This document shows, one piece after another, positions 18,285 to 28,465 of a DNA stretch of 33,415 nucleotides. The stretch is from Secundilactobacillus similis DSM 23365 = JCM 2765 (GTDB taxonomy: Bacteria > Bacillota > Bacilli > Lactobacillales > Lactobacillaceae): NCBI RefSeq assembly GCF_001311075.1, contig NZ_BBAD01000033.1, positions 1 through 33,415 on the forward strand, written 5' to 3'. How positions within the stretch are numbered: position 1 is the first letter of the stretch; every line of letters starts with the position of its first letter. The notes under the pieces were generated by a model. It was given only the letters and a program-made list of their open reading frames with translations, ran no database searches and was not told the origin of the DNA. The position numbers were made by a program, and so were the translations under genes.

Positions 18285-18616
18285 GTTATCGTTTGTGTCC
18301 AGCGTAAGTGTGCGGAGCGAGACGGGTTGAGAGCGTAATGTAAGGGGCTTCGGTGAAAGCGCCCGGGCCTGGCGGTTTTATCGAAGCCCCTTACATGCAG
18401 CTCTCAGTCTCGCGCAGCACCATTCGGCGTGGTGGCCAGAAAGCGCGTGGTTGACAAGCTCCAGCTACTTCAGGAACCCCGGAAATAGCAACCTAAGTGG
18501 CGCCGAATTTTGTAGCCTGAGAGCGCCGGTTTTCGTGCGGCTTTGGCGAGCGAAGCGATGACAAACAGCCTTCACCCCAATCGCACCCAACACTTACGCT
18601 GGACACAAGCGACAGC
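18285..18616. repeat. Intergenic structured repeat element, copy 2 (about 332 bp)
   Basis: Same family and orientation as 14210-14546. The terminal inverted repeat is about 27 bp with three mismatches, and both ends contain TTGTGTCCAGCGTAAGTGT (left direct, right as reverse complement). The central hairpin uses the same outer stem (18317-18323 with 18407-18413; 18328-18334 with 18400-18406). Its inner stem is different but still complementary: 18339-18352 pairs perfectly with 18382-18395. The 25-nt loop (18355-18379) matches copy 1 at 23 positions. The right end abuts the T-tract of the typA terminator. No ORF of substance. Confidence 0.9.
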
Positions 18617-18656
18617 AAAAAGGCACCACAACACCCAAAATGGATGTCATGATGCC
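18617..18656 (-). terminator. Rho-independent terminator after typA
   Basis: Minus strand GGCATCATGACATCC pairs with GGGTGTTGTGGTGCC (several G-U pairs) and is followed by TTTTT. The repeat element starts immediately after the T-run. Confidence 0.8.
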
Positions 18657-18691
18657 TCCTCAATCAAAGCATGATCGCATTAATTTTTTAA

Positions 18692-20527
18692 TTAGTTATG
18701 ACGACGCTTCTTAGCAGCCTTTTCACGTGCATTTGAATCCAGAATTTGCTTCCGTAAACGAACGTGGTCTGGCGTAACTTCACAGTATTCATCGCTGTTC
18801 AAGAATTCCAATGATTCTTCCAATGAGAAGTGAGTTGGCGTCTTGATCCGTGCCATATCATCTGAACCGGCAGCCCGGACGTTGGTCAAGTTCTTACCCT
18901 TGGTAACGTTAACCGTGATATCGTTCTCACGGCTGTTTTCACCAACGATCATCCCTTCGTACACGTCAGTACCTGGATCGATCAATAACCGACCACGACT
19001 TTCGATACCCATCATGGCGTAAGTGGTTGCCTTACCAGCGTTCATTGAGACCAAAGTCCCCTTTGAACGACCTGGGTTCCAGTTACGGATAACTGGGGCG
19101 TACTTTTCAAAGGTGTGGTTCATGATCCCGTAACCACGGGTCATTGACATGAATTCAGTTGAGTAACCGATCAACCCACGTGATGGCGCTAAGAACGTCA
19201 AGCGAGTTTGACCGTTATCAGTCGTTTCCATGTTTTGCATTTCACCCTTACGTTGTGACAAGCTGTCGATCACACTACCAGTGTATTCGTCAGGCGTGTC
19301 AATTTGGACTTCTTCGTAAGGTTCGCATTGTTGACCATCAACGTCGCGGTAGATAACTTCTGGACGTGATACTTGTAATTCAAAGCCTTCACGACGCAAA
19401 GTTTCAATCAGAATTGATAAATGCAATTCCCCACGACCTGAAACAGTCCAGGCCCCTGGTTCGTCGGTGTCATCAACTCGTAACGACACGTCAGTTTCCA
19501 ATTCAGTCCGTAAACGGTCTTCCAATTGGCGACTCGTCACAAACTTACCGTCTTGACCAGCAAATGGTGAGTTGTTGGTCCGGAAAGTCATTTGAAGGGT
19601 TGGTTCATCGATCCGTAAGATTGGTAATGCTTCTTGCGTATCTTGCGCCGTAACCGTTTCACCAACGTTGATGTCTTCCATCCCAGAAACGGCAATCAAG
19701 TCACCGGCTTTGGCTTCGTTGATTTCCAAACGCTTCAAGCCGAAGAACCCAAATAACTTCGTTACCCGGAAGTTCTTAGTTGAACCGTCTAACTTCATAA
19801 CTGTAACGTTGTCACCAACCTTAACTTTCCCACGGAAGATCCGGCCAATACCAACCCGGCCAACGAAATCGTTGTAATCTAACATTGCCACTTGGAATTG
19901 AAGTGGTTCGTCAGAGTTATCGATTGGAGCTGGAATGTGGTCAACGATGGTGTCAAAGACTGGCTTCATCGTGTGTTCTTGGGTTGCTAAATCAGGATCA
20001 AAACTTGAAGTCCCGTTCATAGCAGAAGCGTAAACCACCGGGAAGTCCAATTGATCTTCGTCAGCACCTAATTCAATGAACAGGTCCAAAACTTCGTCAA
20101 CGACTTCTGAAGGGCGTGAGCCAGGACGGTCAACTTTGTTGATAACCACGATTGGGGTCAAGTGTTGATCCAAAGCCTTCTTCAAAACGAACCGAGTTTG
20201 TGGCATGGTTCCTTCATAGGCATCCACGACCAACAACACACCATCAACCATTCGCATGATCCGTTCAACTTCACCACCGAAGTCAGCGTGTCCTGGGGTA
20301 TCCAAAATGTTGATTTGCTTGTCGCCATAACGCACAGCGGTGTTCTTCGAAAGAATCGTAATCCCACGTTCTTTTTCGATATCATTAGAATCAAGTGCCC
20401 GGTCGGCAATTTCCACGTGTTCATCTAATGTATCTGATTGTTTAAGTAATTCATTAACCAAGGTAGTCTTACCGTGGTCAACGTGGGCAATAATTGCGAT
20501 GTTGCGAATGTCATCTCTGGTTTTCAA
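18692..20527 (-). CDS. typA: Ribosome-associated GTPase TypA/BipA
   Basis: TypA is a translational GTPase of the EF-G/LepA type that binds 70S ribosomes and helps 50S assembly and growth under stress, notably cold. Motifs: [42 protein letters not shown]. The C-terminal TypA-specific domain contains [12 protein letters not shown] and ends in a basic tail ([12 protein letters not shown]). The 611-aa length is typical and the frame intact. ATG 20527 has GAAAGGAAG upstream. Single-gene unit between the suhB terminator and its own terminator. Confidence 0.97.
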   Translation of the reverse strand: MKTRDDIRNIAIIAHVDHGKTTLVNELLKQSDTLDEHVEIADRALDSNDIEKERGITILSKNTAVRYGDKQINILDTPGHADFGGEVERIMRMVDGVLLVVDAYEGTMPQTRFVLKKALDQHLTPIVVINKVDRPGSRPSEVVDEVLDLFIELGADEDQLDFPVVYASAMNGTSSFDPDLATQEHTMKPVFDTIVDHIPAPIDNSDEPLQFQVAMLDYNDFVGRVGIGRIFRGKVKVGDNVTVMKLDGSTKNFRVTKLFGFFGLKRLEINEAKAGDLIAVSGMEDINVGETVTAQDTQEALPILRIDEPTLQMTFRTNNSPFAGQDGKFVTSRQLEDRLRTELETDVSLRVDDTDEPGAWTVSGRGELHLSILIETLRREGFELQVSRPEVIYRDVDGQQCEPYEEVQIDTPDEYTGSVIDSLSQRKGEMQNMETTDNGQTRLTFLAPSRGLIGYSTEFMSMTRGYGIMNHTFEKYAPVIRNWNPGRSKGTLVSMNAGKATTYAMMGIESRGRLLIDPGTDVYEGMIVGENSRENDITVNVTKGKNLTNVRAAGSDDMARIKTPTHFSLEESLEFLNSDEYCEVTPDHVRLRKQILDSNAREKAAKKRRHN

Positions 20528-20633
20528 AATGTTGTTCTTCCTTTCGTAAAACGTAACTCTTAATTAAACGGTCGATTTAACGGTCAAGCGTGTAGCGCAA
20601 TTGGCAACACCCTACACCTTGACTTAACGCCAT

Positions 20634-20661
20634 AAAAAAACTGTGACGCGCATGTCACAGT
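20634..20661 (-). terminator. Rho-independent terminator after suhB
   Basis: Minus strand ACTGTGAC-ATGCGC-GTCACAGT followed by seven Ts. Confidence 0.9.
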
Positions 20662-20669
20662 CCGACGTT

Positions 20670-21446
20670 TTAACCGACGATTGGCAGAATGTCTCGTTGT
20701 GCTTTTTCCGTTGCTACCATTACGAAGTCTGATGATAGCATACCAAGTGGCTTCCCGTCAACTGTTGTCACCGACAGACCGAGAGTTTCTGCTAAAATTT
20801 TTCCGGCGCCAAAGTCCCAAGGCTTTAAATAGGAAATGTAGCCGTTTAATTTTCCGGATAAAATGTGACTGATTTCAATTCCCGCTGAACCATAAGCCCG
20901 AACGCCCGCACTTTTTTCAGCGACAATTTGCATATTAAATTGATTGCGTAAGATCAGCGGGCCACTGATACCGATCAAGCCATCAGCTAACCCTAAGTTG
21001 GCTGGTGCTGGTAACCGCTGCTCATTTTTAAAAACCCCTAGTTGTGGCCCGCCTGAATAAAGGTCATCGTTCATAATGTCATTAATGTAGCCTAGAACGC
21101 CCTGACCATCAATATAGAGGGCAATCATCGTTGCAAAGTGATCTTGCTGCTTCACAAAGTTCATCGTACCATCAATCGGATCAACCACCCAGACCCAGCC
21201 TGACGTTTCAGTAATCTTATCGCCAAAGCCTTCTTCACCAAGAATTTGACTATCAGGTGAAAATTGTCGGATTCGTTCAATTAAAAATTGTTCATTAGCC
21301 TTATCAACGTTGGTTACAAGATCTTTGCGACTAGACTTCTCAGCAACGTTGAGCTTCTCCGCCATTTTAGTTAATACAAATTTTCTAGAGTCTCTCAACC
21401 AGCCTTTCACCGTTTGATCAATTTCTTGCAACTGTCCTTGATCCAT
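20670..21446 (-). CDS. suhB: Inositol monophosphatase family protein (SuhB-like)
   Basis: A Mg2+-dependent phosphatase of the IMPase/FBPase superfamily; the true substrate could be inositol phosphate, another sugar phosphate or 3'-phosphoadenosine phosphate. The 258-aa protein has metal-binding motifs ILGEEGFGD (about residues 68-76), DPIDGTMNFV (about 91-100) and the late WDFGAG (about 212-217). All three sets of acidic residues are present. Its ATG overlaps the UPF0223 stop (TAATG), with GGAGGATCA upstream inside that gene, so the two are coupled. Confidence 0.9.
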   Translation of the reverse strand: MDQGQLQEIDQTVKGWLRDSRKFVLTKMAEKLNVAEKSSRKDLVTNVDKANEQFLIERIRQFSPDSQILGEEGFGDKITETSGWVWVVDPIDGTMNFVKQQDHFATMIALYIDGQGVLGYINDIMNDDLYSGGPQLGVFKNEQRLPAPANLGLADGLIGISGPLILRNQFNMQIVAEKSAGVRAYGSAGIEISHILSGKLNGYISYLKPWDFGAGKILAETLGLSVTTVDGKPLGMLSSDFVMVATEKAQRDILPIVG

Positions 21447-21739
21447 TAATGTGATCCTCCTAACACCATTTTAACTGACTTACGGGTCGTTTCTCGGGCG
21501 GCCTTCATTGTTCGGTACAAACTGTATCCAGTTAACGTCTCGAATTGTCGGCCAAGTTGTTTTTCCTGCGACTTCGATGGCACAATTTCTTTAAATGCTT
21601 GATAAGCTGCCAGCAATGCTTGCTTAGAAACACCCTGATTTAATTCATAGGCATCCTCTAAACGTTGATACAGCGTCGTTACAACCACGATTTCGTCGGT
21701 CGTCCAATCATCGGCCAGTGGATACGAATAGTTTTTCAT
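21446..21739 (-). CDS. UPF0223 family protein
   Basis: A 97-aa protein of the UPF0223 family (YktA-like), known only from Firmicutes and without an assigned function. The N-terminus YSYPLADDWTTDEIVVVTTLYQ and the later SKQALLAAYQAFKEIVPSK match the family pattern (both given as short identifying segments). The fold looks all-helical, without signal peptide. ATG 21739 has AGGAGAA upstream. It overlaps suhB by one base, an order also seen in Bacillus (yktA region). Confidence 0.85.
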   Translation of the reverse strand: MKNYSYPLADDWTTDEIVVVTTLYQRLEDAYELNQGVSKQALLAAYQAFKEIVPSKSQEKQLGRQFETLTGYSLYRTMKAARETTRKSVKMVLGGSH

Positions 21740-21896
21740 CCTAAAATTCTCCTGTTCTTAATCTCACCATACTTCTGCAGTCGATTATACCGCGGTTTCG
21801 GCTTCAGAGATAGCCCTAGCATTGTGGCCGCTCAAATATGACCATCACAGCAGTAGTGATTTTTTGCGCCTCTCGCACCCCCTCTGTAGACACCAC

Positions 21897-21930
21897 AAAA
21901 AGGCTCAGGACAACCGTCCTGAACCTTTTT
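21897..21930 (-). terminator. Rho-independent terminator after pdhD
   Basis: Minus strand AAAAAGGTTCAGGAC pairs with GTCCTGAGCCTTTTT around a 4-nt loop. It ends the pdhABCD transcript. Confidence 0.92.
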
Positions 21931-21950
21931 GACATTAACCATATACAGGT

Positions 21951-23374
21951 TTAGATGTGAGTTGGGAATCCAATAGCAACATCAGCTGCTTCTTGGATTG
22001 GTTCACTCAACGTTGGGTGTGGGTGAATGGTCAAAGCAATGTCTTCAGCGTTCATGCCGCTGTTAACTGCTAAGCTCAATTCAGCAATCAAATCAGATGC
22101 ACCAGGTCCAACAACTTGAGCACCAACAACCGCATTCGTATCCTTGGTCGTTACCAAACGAACGAAGCCATCTGGTTGATCCAATGATACGGCCCGAGCG
22201 TTACCAGCGAATGGGAACTTAGCTGTCGTAACATCTAAGCCTTGTCCTTGGCTTCACTCTGAGTCAAACCGACAGTTGCCAATTCTGGGTCTGCAAAGCA
22301 GACAGCCGGAACGCCAACCCAGTCGTTAGCAGTGTTCTTGCCAGCAATGGCACCAGCAGCAGTCTTAGCTTCGAAGAATGCCTTGTGAGCCAATGCAGGA
22401 CCAGCAACGATATCGCCGATAGCGAAGATGTTTGGTACAGAAGTACGACCTTGTGAGTCAACTTCGATCAAACCGTGATCGCCAGTCTTAACACTGGTCA
22501 TTTCAAGACCAATGTCATCAGTGTTAGCGCGACGGCCAACAGTGACCATGACGTAATCCGCTGTAATGGTTGAAGCTTTACCGTCAACTTCATAAGTGAC
22601 AGTAACACTCTTATCATCTTGTTCAGACTTCTTGGCCATGGCGTTGGTAATAACGTCAATGCCCTTCTTCTTCATCTGGCTCAAGACAACCTTAACCATA
22701 TCTTTGTCAAAGTTTGGCAAGATGGAATTCGTGCCTTCAAGAATGGTAACGTGTGAACCGAGGTTAGCGTATGCGCCAGCCAATTCAGTTCCAACGTAAC
22801 CACCACCGATAACAACAAATTCTTTAGGAATAGCTGGTAAGTTCAAACCACCAGTTGAGTCAAGGACCCGACCGCTGAACTTAAAGCCAGGGATTTCGAT
22901 TGGACGGCTACCAGTAGCAATGATTAAGTTCTTGAATTCAATGGTCAAACCATCATCAGCACTCATAAATTGCTTTGGACCAGTTGAAACGACACGTAAC
23001 TTAGTGTCTGAATCAAGTACGGCTTCACCTTGGATGACATCAACTTTGTGCTTCTTGAGCAACATCTTGACACCACTCGTCATCCGAGCAACCACCTTTT
23101 CGTCTTTCCAAGCTTGCGTCTTGGAGAAGTCGATTGATGGGGCTTGGGTGGTGATGCCGAAGGTTGAGGCGTCCTTAGCGTCTTGGAAACGATGACCAGC
23201 ATTGATCAACGCCTTTGAAGGCACACAACCTACGTTTAGGCAAACACCGCCTAAAGTATCTGATTTTTCAATTACTGTCACGCTTTGGCCTAATTCGGCT
23301 GCGCGGATTGCGGCAACGTACCCACCAGGGCCGGCACCAATAATGACAGTATCGCGTTTTTCAACATCTGACAT
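21951..23374 (-). CDS. pdhD: Dihydrolipoyl dehydrogenase, E3 of pyruvate dehydrogenase (frameshifted in this sequence)
   Basis: E3 reoxidises the lipoyl group of E2 and passes electrons via FAD to NAD+. Motifs: FAD-binding [17 protein letters not shown], the redox disulfide [16 protein letters not shown]-binding [11 protein letters not shown], second FAD motif [17 protein letters not shown] and the C-terminal active-site pair HPHPTLSE. The frame breaks at about 22240, where restoring one G in [21 protein letters not shown] joins the two parts and gives 474 aa, the normal length. The gap to pdhC is nine bases. Likely a sequencing indel. Confidence 0.95.
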
Positions 23375-23383
23375 ATGCGGGTC

Positions 23384-24686
23384 TCATCCTTCCATTAATA
23401 ACAATTGTGGATCATGAAGCAAGTCGTTCAACTTGTTCAAAGCACGTTGAGCTAAGGCACCATCGATCAAACGGTGATCGTAACTCAATGATAACTTCAA
23501 CATGTTGCCAACTTCGATTTCGCCATCTTCGTTGACGTAAGGTTCCTTAGCAATCTTACCAACACCTAAGATAGCAACTTCTGGTTGGTTGATAACTGGG
23601 GTGAAGAAGCCACCACCAATTGAACCAACGTTACTGATAGTGATTGAACACCAGACATTGCCTTAGCACTCAACTTGTTGTCGTAAGCAGCTTGGGTGTT
23701 ATCGGTAATTTCCTTGGCAATTTCAAACAAGCCTTTAGAATCAGCGTTCTTGATGTTTGGTACATACAAGCCGTGAGGGGTATCCGTTGCGATACCAACG
23801 TTGAAGTAGTGCTTGTAAACAATTTCTTCGGAAGCGCTGTCAATTGAAGCGTTGAATTCTGGGAATTCCTTCAAAACAGCAACCATTGCCTTAACGATGT
23901 ATGGCAAGAAGGTCAAGTGGATCTCTTTGTCAGCAGCAGCTTGCTTGTACTTCTTACGGTTAGCCATCAAAGCTGATACTTCAACATCTTGGAATGAAGT
24001 AACGTGTGGTGAGATATCCTTAGAAGTCCGCATTGCCTTAGCAATAACCTTACGAACCATTGACATTGGTTCACGGGTTTCAAGTTCTGGTTCGTCAGAA
24101 ACGTATGGCTTGATTGGAGCTGCGGCTGGTGCGGCTGCGGCTGCAGGAGCAGCGGCTGCGGCAGCTGGTGCAGCGGCGCCGTTAAAGTTGTCAATGTCAG
24201 CCTTAACGATTTGGCCATGCTTCCCAGTTGGGGTAACAGCAGTGATGTCAACGCCCTTGTCACGTGCATATTGACGAACAGATGGCATTGCCAAAACTAA
24301 CTTGTTAGGATCTGATTGAGCAGGAACACCGGTTGCGGCAGCTGGTGCGGCTGCAGGAGCGGCTGGTGCTGCAGGTGCAGCTTCAGCAGGTGCTTCAGCG
24401 GCTGGTGCTGCTTCTTCAGCTGGTGCATCATCTTCTGGTGTGTCAGGTGAACCGTCATCGATTTCAACTAATGTGTCACCGATTTCGGCAGTTTCGCTTC
24501 TTGTTTAACAATTTTCTTAATAGTCCCAGCCACAGGTGATGGCAATTCTGAAACGGACTTGTCGTTTTGGATTTCGACTAAAACGTCGTCTTCCTTAACA
24601 GCGTCCCCTTCTTTAACAAGCCATGATGCAATTTCACCTTCGGCCATCCCTTCACCAAGCTCAGGGAGTTTGAATGCAAAAGCCAT
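23384..24686 (-). CDS. pdhC: Dihydrolipoamide acetyltransferase, E2 of pyruvate dehydrogenase (two frameshifts in this sequence)
   Basis: E2 is the core of the complex and transfers the acetyl group to CoA. One lipoyl domain comes first (lipoylated Lys in QNDKSV, about residue 43). An Ala/Pro-rich swinging linker, a peripheral subunit-binding domain ([26 protein letters not shown]), a second Ala-rich linker and the catalytic domain with [13 protein letters not shown] follow. Two single-base losses break the frame: about 24496 ([11 protein letters not shown] restored by one G) and about 23649 ([13 protein letters not shown] restored by one G). Corrected length is 434 aa. Low-complexity Ala codons in the linkers also produce spurious frames on both strands. 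Confidence 0.93.
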
Positions 24687-24719
24687 GGGAAAACTTCCTT
24701 TCTATATCACAAAGTGTGT

Positions 24720-25694
24720 TTAGTAGTTCAAAATTTCGCGTGCTTTTTCTTCGATATCGTCAGCGTTTGGAAGCCAGTCGTTTTCAACTTGGGCCCAAGG
24801 GTAAACAGTATCAGGAGCAGCAACCCGGCCGATTGGGGCATCAAGGTTCATAATTGCGTGTTCGGCAATTTCTGAAGCAACTTGGGCGCCAACGCCAGCC
24901 ATCTTTTGAGCTTCTTGAATGACAACTACCTTGTGAGTCTTTTCAACTGACTTGAAGATGGTGTCAGTGTCGATTGGTGATAATGAGCGTAAGTCGATCA
25001 CTTCAGCAGAAATGTTTTCCTTAGCTAACTTGTCAGCAACCTTAAGTGATTCGTTGACTTCAGCACTGTAAGCAACCAATGTGATGTCAGTACTCACGAA
25101 CAACCTTAGCGGTGTCTAGGGGAACAGTGTACTTGCCTTCAGGAATTTCGTCCTTCATTGAACGATATAACTTCAAGTTTTCCATAAAGAGCACTGGGTC
25201 GTTGTTTTCAACGGCTGAAATGATCATGCCCTTTGCATCATATGGGTTAGCTGGTGTAACAACCCGCAAACCTGGAGTCCCTACAAAGTAGTTTTCCAAG
25301 TTATCGGCGTGCATTTCAGCGGTATGAGTACCACCACCAAATGGTGTCCGAATAGTGATTGGCATTGCGCGTTTGCCGCTGAAACGGAAACGGTTACGTG
25401 CCATTTGACCACCAATTGAGTCAACAGCTTCGAAAGTAAAGCCCATGAATTGGATTTCAGGAATTGGACGCCAGCCAGTTGCAGCTAACCCAATTGATAA
25501 ACCTAAGATCCTGATTCAGCTAATGGGGTATCAAAGACACGGTCTTCGCCGTACTTGTCTTGTAAGCCTTCGGTAGTCCGGAACACACCACCGTTTTTAC
25601 CAACGTCTTCACCAAAGATCAACGTTTTTGGATCTTCGCCTAAAACGACATCTAAACCATCTGTGATTGCTTTAATGTAAGTTAATTTAGCCAT
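24720..25694 (-). CDS. pdhB: Pyruvate dehydrogenase E1 component subunit beta (two frameshifts in this sequence)
   Basis: Beta subunit of the thiamine diphosphate-dependent E1. The conserved start [20 protein letters not shown] and [18 protein letters not shown] are followed by PLAESG, then [33 protein letters not shown] and the C-terminal transketolase domain ([13 protein letters not shown]). Frame breaks occur at about 25510 (one base missing in [13 protein letters not shown]) and about 25093 (two bases missing or one extra in [13 protein letters not shown]). With three bases restored it is 325 aa, the family length. Two bases separate it from pdhA. Confidence 0.93.
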
Positions 25695-25696
25695 GG

Positions 25697-26812
25697 TTAC
25701 TTCGACTCCTTTGCTTCGAATCTTGCAATGTCAGCTTTGATTTGTGGAGTTGGTTCTTCGAACGTGGTCTTCAACATATCAACAACTGATTGCGTTGGTG
25801 TATTTTCAGCTTCCTTCATTGCATCCTTGAAGCTGGTCTTGTATTCATCAACAAGCTTGTCTTCTTTTTCTTGTGACCATAATCCCTTGTCGGTCAAGAC
25901 TTTTCTCATCCGAATCAATGGATCGGCATCGAACCAAGGTTTTTCTTCTTCCTTAGTCCGGTAACGACTAGGATCATCGCCGGCACTTGAGTGAGCACCG
26001 AAACGATAAGTTAACGTTTCAACTAATGCAGGACCGTTGCCGGCAGCAGCGAATTCACGAGCTTCCTTAGTTGCAATGTAGACAGCCAATACGTCCATCC
26101 CATCAACCTGGATACCTGGAACACCTGAAGCAACACCCTTTTGAGCCAAGGTTTCAGCAGCAGTTTGCTTGTAACGTGGTACTGAAATTGCCCAGCCGTT
26201 GTTTTGAACCATGAAGACTGCGGGAGCTTGGAATGATGATGCAAAGTTAACACCTTCATAGAAGTCACCCTGTGAAGTACCACCATCACCAGTGTAAACA
26301 AAGGCAACCGTATCTTCTTCACCGTTCTTCTTGATACCTAAAGCGGCACCGGCCATTTCAACGTATTGCGCACCAATGATGATTTGTGGGAACCAGTTGC
26401 GTTGGTCGCCGTAATCATCACCAACCGCGTTACCCTTTGACCATAAGAAGCCTTGGGCAACGGATGCACCGTGTTGAATTAATTGTGGTAAGTCACGGTA
26501 GGCTGGGAATAGGAAGTCTTGCTCCTTGAAAGCAGCAATTGAACCCATTTCACTAGCTTCCTCACCAAAGGTTGGGGCGTAGAAGCCTAACCGACCTTGA
26601 CGAGAGAAGTTCATTGTTTGTTCATGCAAGGCACGTTCCCAAACCATCTTTTCCATAAAATCAACTAATTGATCATCTGAAAAAGTATCGAAAAGTTCTT
26701 GATTGACGATCTCACCTTTTTCATTCACAATTTGGAATGTTTTCTTATAAGGATCGCTCATCTTGGCTTTAATTGACGCTAAATCAATCACATGCCCAGT
26801 TTTCTTCGCCAT
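25697..26812 (-). CDS. pdhA: Pyruvate dehydrogenase E1 component subunit alpha
   Basis: Alpha subunit of E1, which decarboxylates pyruvate and acetylates the E2 lipoyl arm. The thiamine diphosphate motif [17 protein letters not shown] ends in QNNGWAIS, and the phosphorylation-loop region reads [15 protein letters not shown] (here [19 protein letters not shown]). The frame is intact. It opens at GTG 26821, but ATG 26812 ([10 protein letters not shown]) is the natural start, with GGAAAGG 12 bases upstream. First gene of pdhABCD. The promoter region is shared with the divergent def gene and contains possible CcpA sites. Confidence 0.95.
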   Translation of the reverse strand: MAKKTGHVIDLASIKAKMSDPYKKTFQIVNEKGEIVNQELFDTFSDDQLVDFMEKMVWERALHEQTMNFSRQGRLGFYAPTFGEEASEMGSIAAFKEQDFLFPAYRDLPQLIQHGASVAQGFLWSKGNAVGDDYGDQRNWFPQIIIGAQYVEMAGAALGIKKNGEEDTVAFVYTGDGGTSQGDFYEGVNFASSFQAPAVFMVQNNGWAISVPRYKQTAAETLAQKGVASGVPGIQVDGMDVLAVYIATKEAREFAAAGNGPALVETLTYRFGAHSSAGDDPSRYRTKEEEKPWFDADPLIRMRKVLTDKGLWSQEKEDKLVDEYKTSFKDAMKEAENTPTQSVVDMLKTTFEEPTPQIKADIARFEAKESK

Positions 26813-26870
26813 AACTAACACTTTCCTTTCCGTTTGTATGCATTCAGTTTCAGGACGTCAACCATCCTTT

Positions 26871-26884
26871 TGAAACCGTTTGCT
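26871..26884. promoter_or_regulatory. Possible cre (CcpA) site upstream of pdhA
   Basis: TGAAACCGTTTGCT matches the cre consensus TGWNANCGNTNWCA except at two positions near its right end. It lies about 60 bases before pdhA. Motif match only. Confidence 0.3.
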
Positions 26885-26904
26885 TTCTCAACTACACTCT
26901 TAAA

Positions 26905-26918
26905 TTAACACGCTTTCA
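26905..26918. promoter_or_regulatory. Possible cre (CcpA) site overlapping the pdhA promoter region
   Basis: The minus strand reads TGAAAGCGTGTTAA, with the typical TGAAAGCG left half and two mismatches to the cre consensus. It would fall near a possible pdhA -35/-10 pair (TTGCAT, 17 bp, TAATTT), where binding could repress or tune pdh. Confidence 0.3.
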
Positions 26919-27029
26919 CAAATCATGCAAGCCCTTTCATTACTTTTATATCGCAAAATTCGCCAAGTTGCCTTTCAGTCAAGGGATTGCGTTTTCTGAA
27001 AAAATGTTTGTGTTTTTAATCACATTTTT

Positions 27030-27058
27030 TTGATTTCATATTCCAAAGAAGATATGAT
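27030..27058 (+). promoter_or_regulatory. def promoter
   Basis: TTGATT (27030-27035), 17-bp spacer, TATGAT (27053-27058), about 45 bases before the def start. Confidence 0.7.
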
Positions 27059-27104
27059 AAGATTAATTAATTAAGTACTTGTTTATACATCGGAGGTAAT
27101 GGTC

Positions 27105-27665
27105 TTGATTTTAATGAAAGATATCGTCAGAGATGGCGATCCAGTTCTTCGTCAAGAAGCAGCACAGGTCAGTTTTCCGCTTTCTGAAGAAGATCAAAAG
27201 TTGGCAGATGATATGATGGAATACTTGGTGGTTAGCCAAGATCCTGAACAATGCGAAAAGTACGGTCTTCGTGCTGGCGTCGGTTTAGCAGCGCCTCAAG
27301 TTGGCGTTTCCAAAATGATGGCCGCCGTTCTCGTACCCGCGCCTGAAGATGGTGGTAAATCACCATTTACCGACGTGATCATTAATCCCGTCATTATTAG
27401 TCACTCCGTCCAAGCCGGGGCTTTGACGGAAGGCGAAGGTTGTTTATCAGTTGACAAAGACGTCCCAGGATTCGTACCACGTCATGACCGCATTACCCTC
27501 CGTTACCAAGACACAACGGGTGAAACCCACAAGATTCGGTTGAAGCACTATCCAGCAATTGTGTGCCAACACGAAATCGATCACTTACACGGTGTCTTGT
27601 TCTACGACCATATTGATCACGAGCATCCATTTGAAGTCAGTGATGACACGGTGCTGTTCGAATAA
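27105..27665 (+). CDS. def: Peptide deformylase
   Basis: Def removes the formyl group from the N-terminal Met of nascent proteins; it is a metalloenzyme. The three motifs are present: [16 protein letters not shown] (metal Cys) and QHEIDHLHG (two metal His and the catalytic Glu). About 186 aa, type 2 as in Gram-positives, with the insertion around [16 protein letters not shown] at 27092-27096 is too close to the ATG at 27099 and best serves TTG 27105 ([12 protein letters not shown]), which also matches family N-termini; ATG 27114 is the other option. Transcribed alone, divergent from pdhA. Confidence 0.96.
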   Translation: MILMKDIVRDGDPVLRQEAAQVSFPLSEEDQKLADDMMEYLVVSQDPEQCEKYGLRAGVGLAAPQVGVSKMMAAVLVPAPEDGGKSPFTDVIINPVIISHSVQAGALTEGEGCLSVDKDVPGFVPRHDRITLRYQDTTGETHKIRLKHYPAIVCQHEIDHLHGVLFYDHIDHEHPFEVSDDTVLFE

Positions 27666-27688
27666 CGCTAATTACTTAACTGCTCAAC

Positions 27689-27743
27689 AAAACACGTCAA
27701 CGGTTATCCTCAAATTTGAGGATAACCGTTGACGTGTTTTTTG
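27689..27743. terminator. Bidirectional terminator between def and the convergent unknown gene
   Basis: A perfect stem (AAAACACGTCAACGGTTATC... paired with ...GATAACCGTTGACGTGTTTT, loop AAATTT) with A- and T-tracts on both sides, serving both convergent genes. Confidence 0.95.
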
Positions 27744-27767
27744 CACTTTCTTCTATAACTAACTAAA

Positions 27768-28280
27768 CTATTCTGTTTGATTGATTTGAGAAGCATCCAT
27801 CCGTCGCAAATCTTGAATGTACTCAATCGTCGCTTCGTTGACGAGATAGGCAACCCCTAGATGAACTCGAATCGTGTGGCGCCAAGCGTCAGTCACTAGA
27901 AAAGCGGATTGTCCGTCTGCTACCGCCGATTCAACGTGTTCGTCCTGACAAAATTCCGCCAGCAAGTGGTTTAATCGTTGACGAACAAGTGGCAGTTGTT
28001 CATCCGTGACATCATCCATTCGGAGAATAAATTCAAAGGCCATCACACCGCGTCCCCAGCCATCTGGAATCACAGATGCCGATAATAACGTTGCAGGATC
28101 GGTGATGAATCGCTCATCTGCTAACCGTTGTAACGCAGCCAATAGCGCCACCTTCGTTTGGTCTAACGCCGCTAGTTGGGCAGTCTTAGTCGCCCGGCTA
28201 ACAATTAATCGATGGATCAACAAGTACAACACCACTGCGACAACGATTGCAATCACAATCGTTAGCGTTCGTCCCATCAT
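27768..28280 (-). CDS. Membrane-anchored protein of unknown function
   Basis: About 170 aa. An N-terminal hydrophobic helix (TLTIVIAIVVAVVLYLLI, about residues 5-22) is followed by a soluble mixed helical domain rich in Leu, Ala and Asp (DQTKVALLAALQRLADERF, RQRLNHLLAEF). The helix is probably a membrane anchor without a cleavage site; the domain could lie on either side. I recognise no family. The frame opens at GTG 28289; ATG 28280 fits the GAAAGTGGG ribosome binding site better. It stands alone, convergent with def and divergent from rpoY-rnjA. Confidence 0.7.
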   Translation of the reverse strand: MMGRTLTIVIAIVVAVVLYLLIHRLIVSRATKTAQLAALDQTKVALLAALQRLADERFITDPATLLSASVIPDGWGRGVMAFEFILRMDDVTDEQLPLVRQRLNHLLAEFCQDEHVESAVADGQSAFLVTDAWRHTIRVHLGVAYLVNEATIEYIQDLRRMDASQINQTE

Positions 28281-28465
28281 CTTGACCACCCCACTTTCTC
28301 ATTTTATAGTAGCACATTCTTTGACCCGAGTGATATCAAAATCCGCTTAGTTTCTAAGCGCTACCAGTCAGTTGTTTTAGTTGCGAAATCACTGGTGTTG
28401 TCATTAAAGGTCACCTAGCGTCCTCACTATACATTCATTTCCCAATATGATAGTATATAAGCAAC

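Noticed and set aside
23852..24274. 140-codon Ala/Gly-rich frame antisense to pdhC
   Set aside because: It mirrors the Ala-codon repeats of the E2 linker; the real pdhC frame explains the sequence.
28343..28360. CGCTTAG-TTT-CTAAGCG hairpin as a terminator
   Set aside because: No T-run follows on either strand and it does not lie after the end of a gene.
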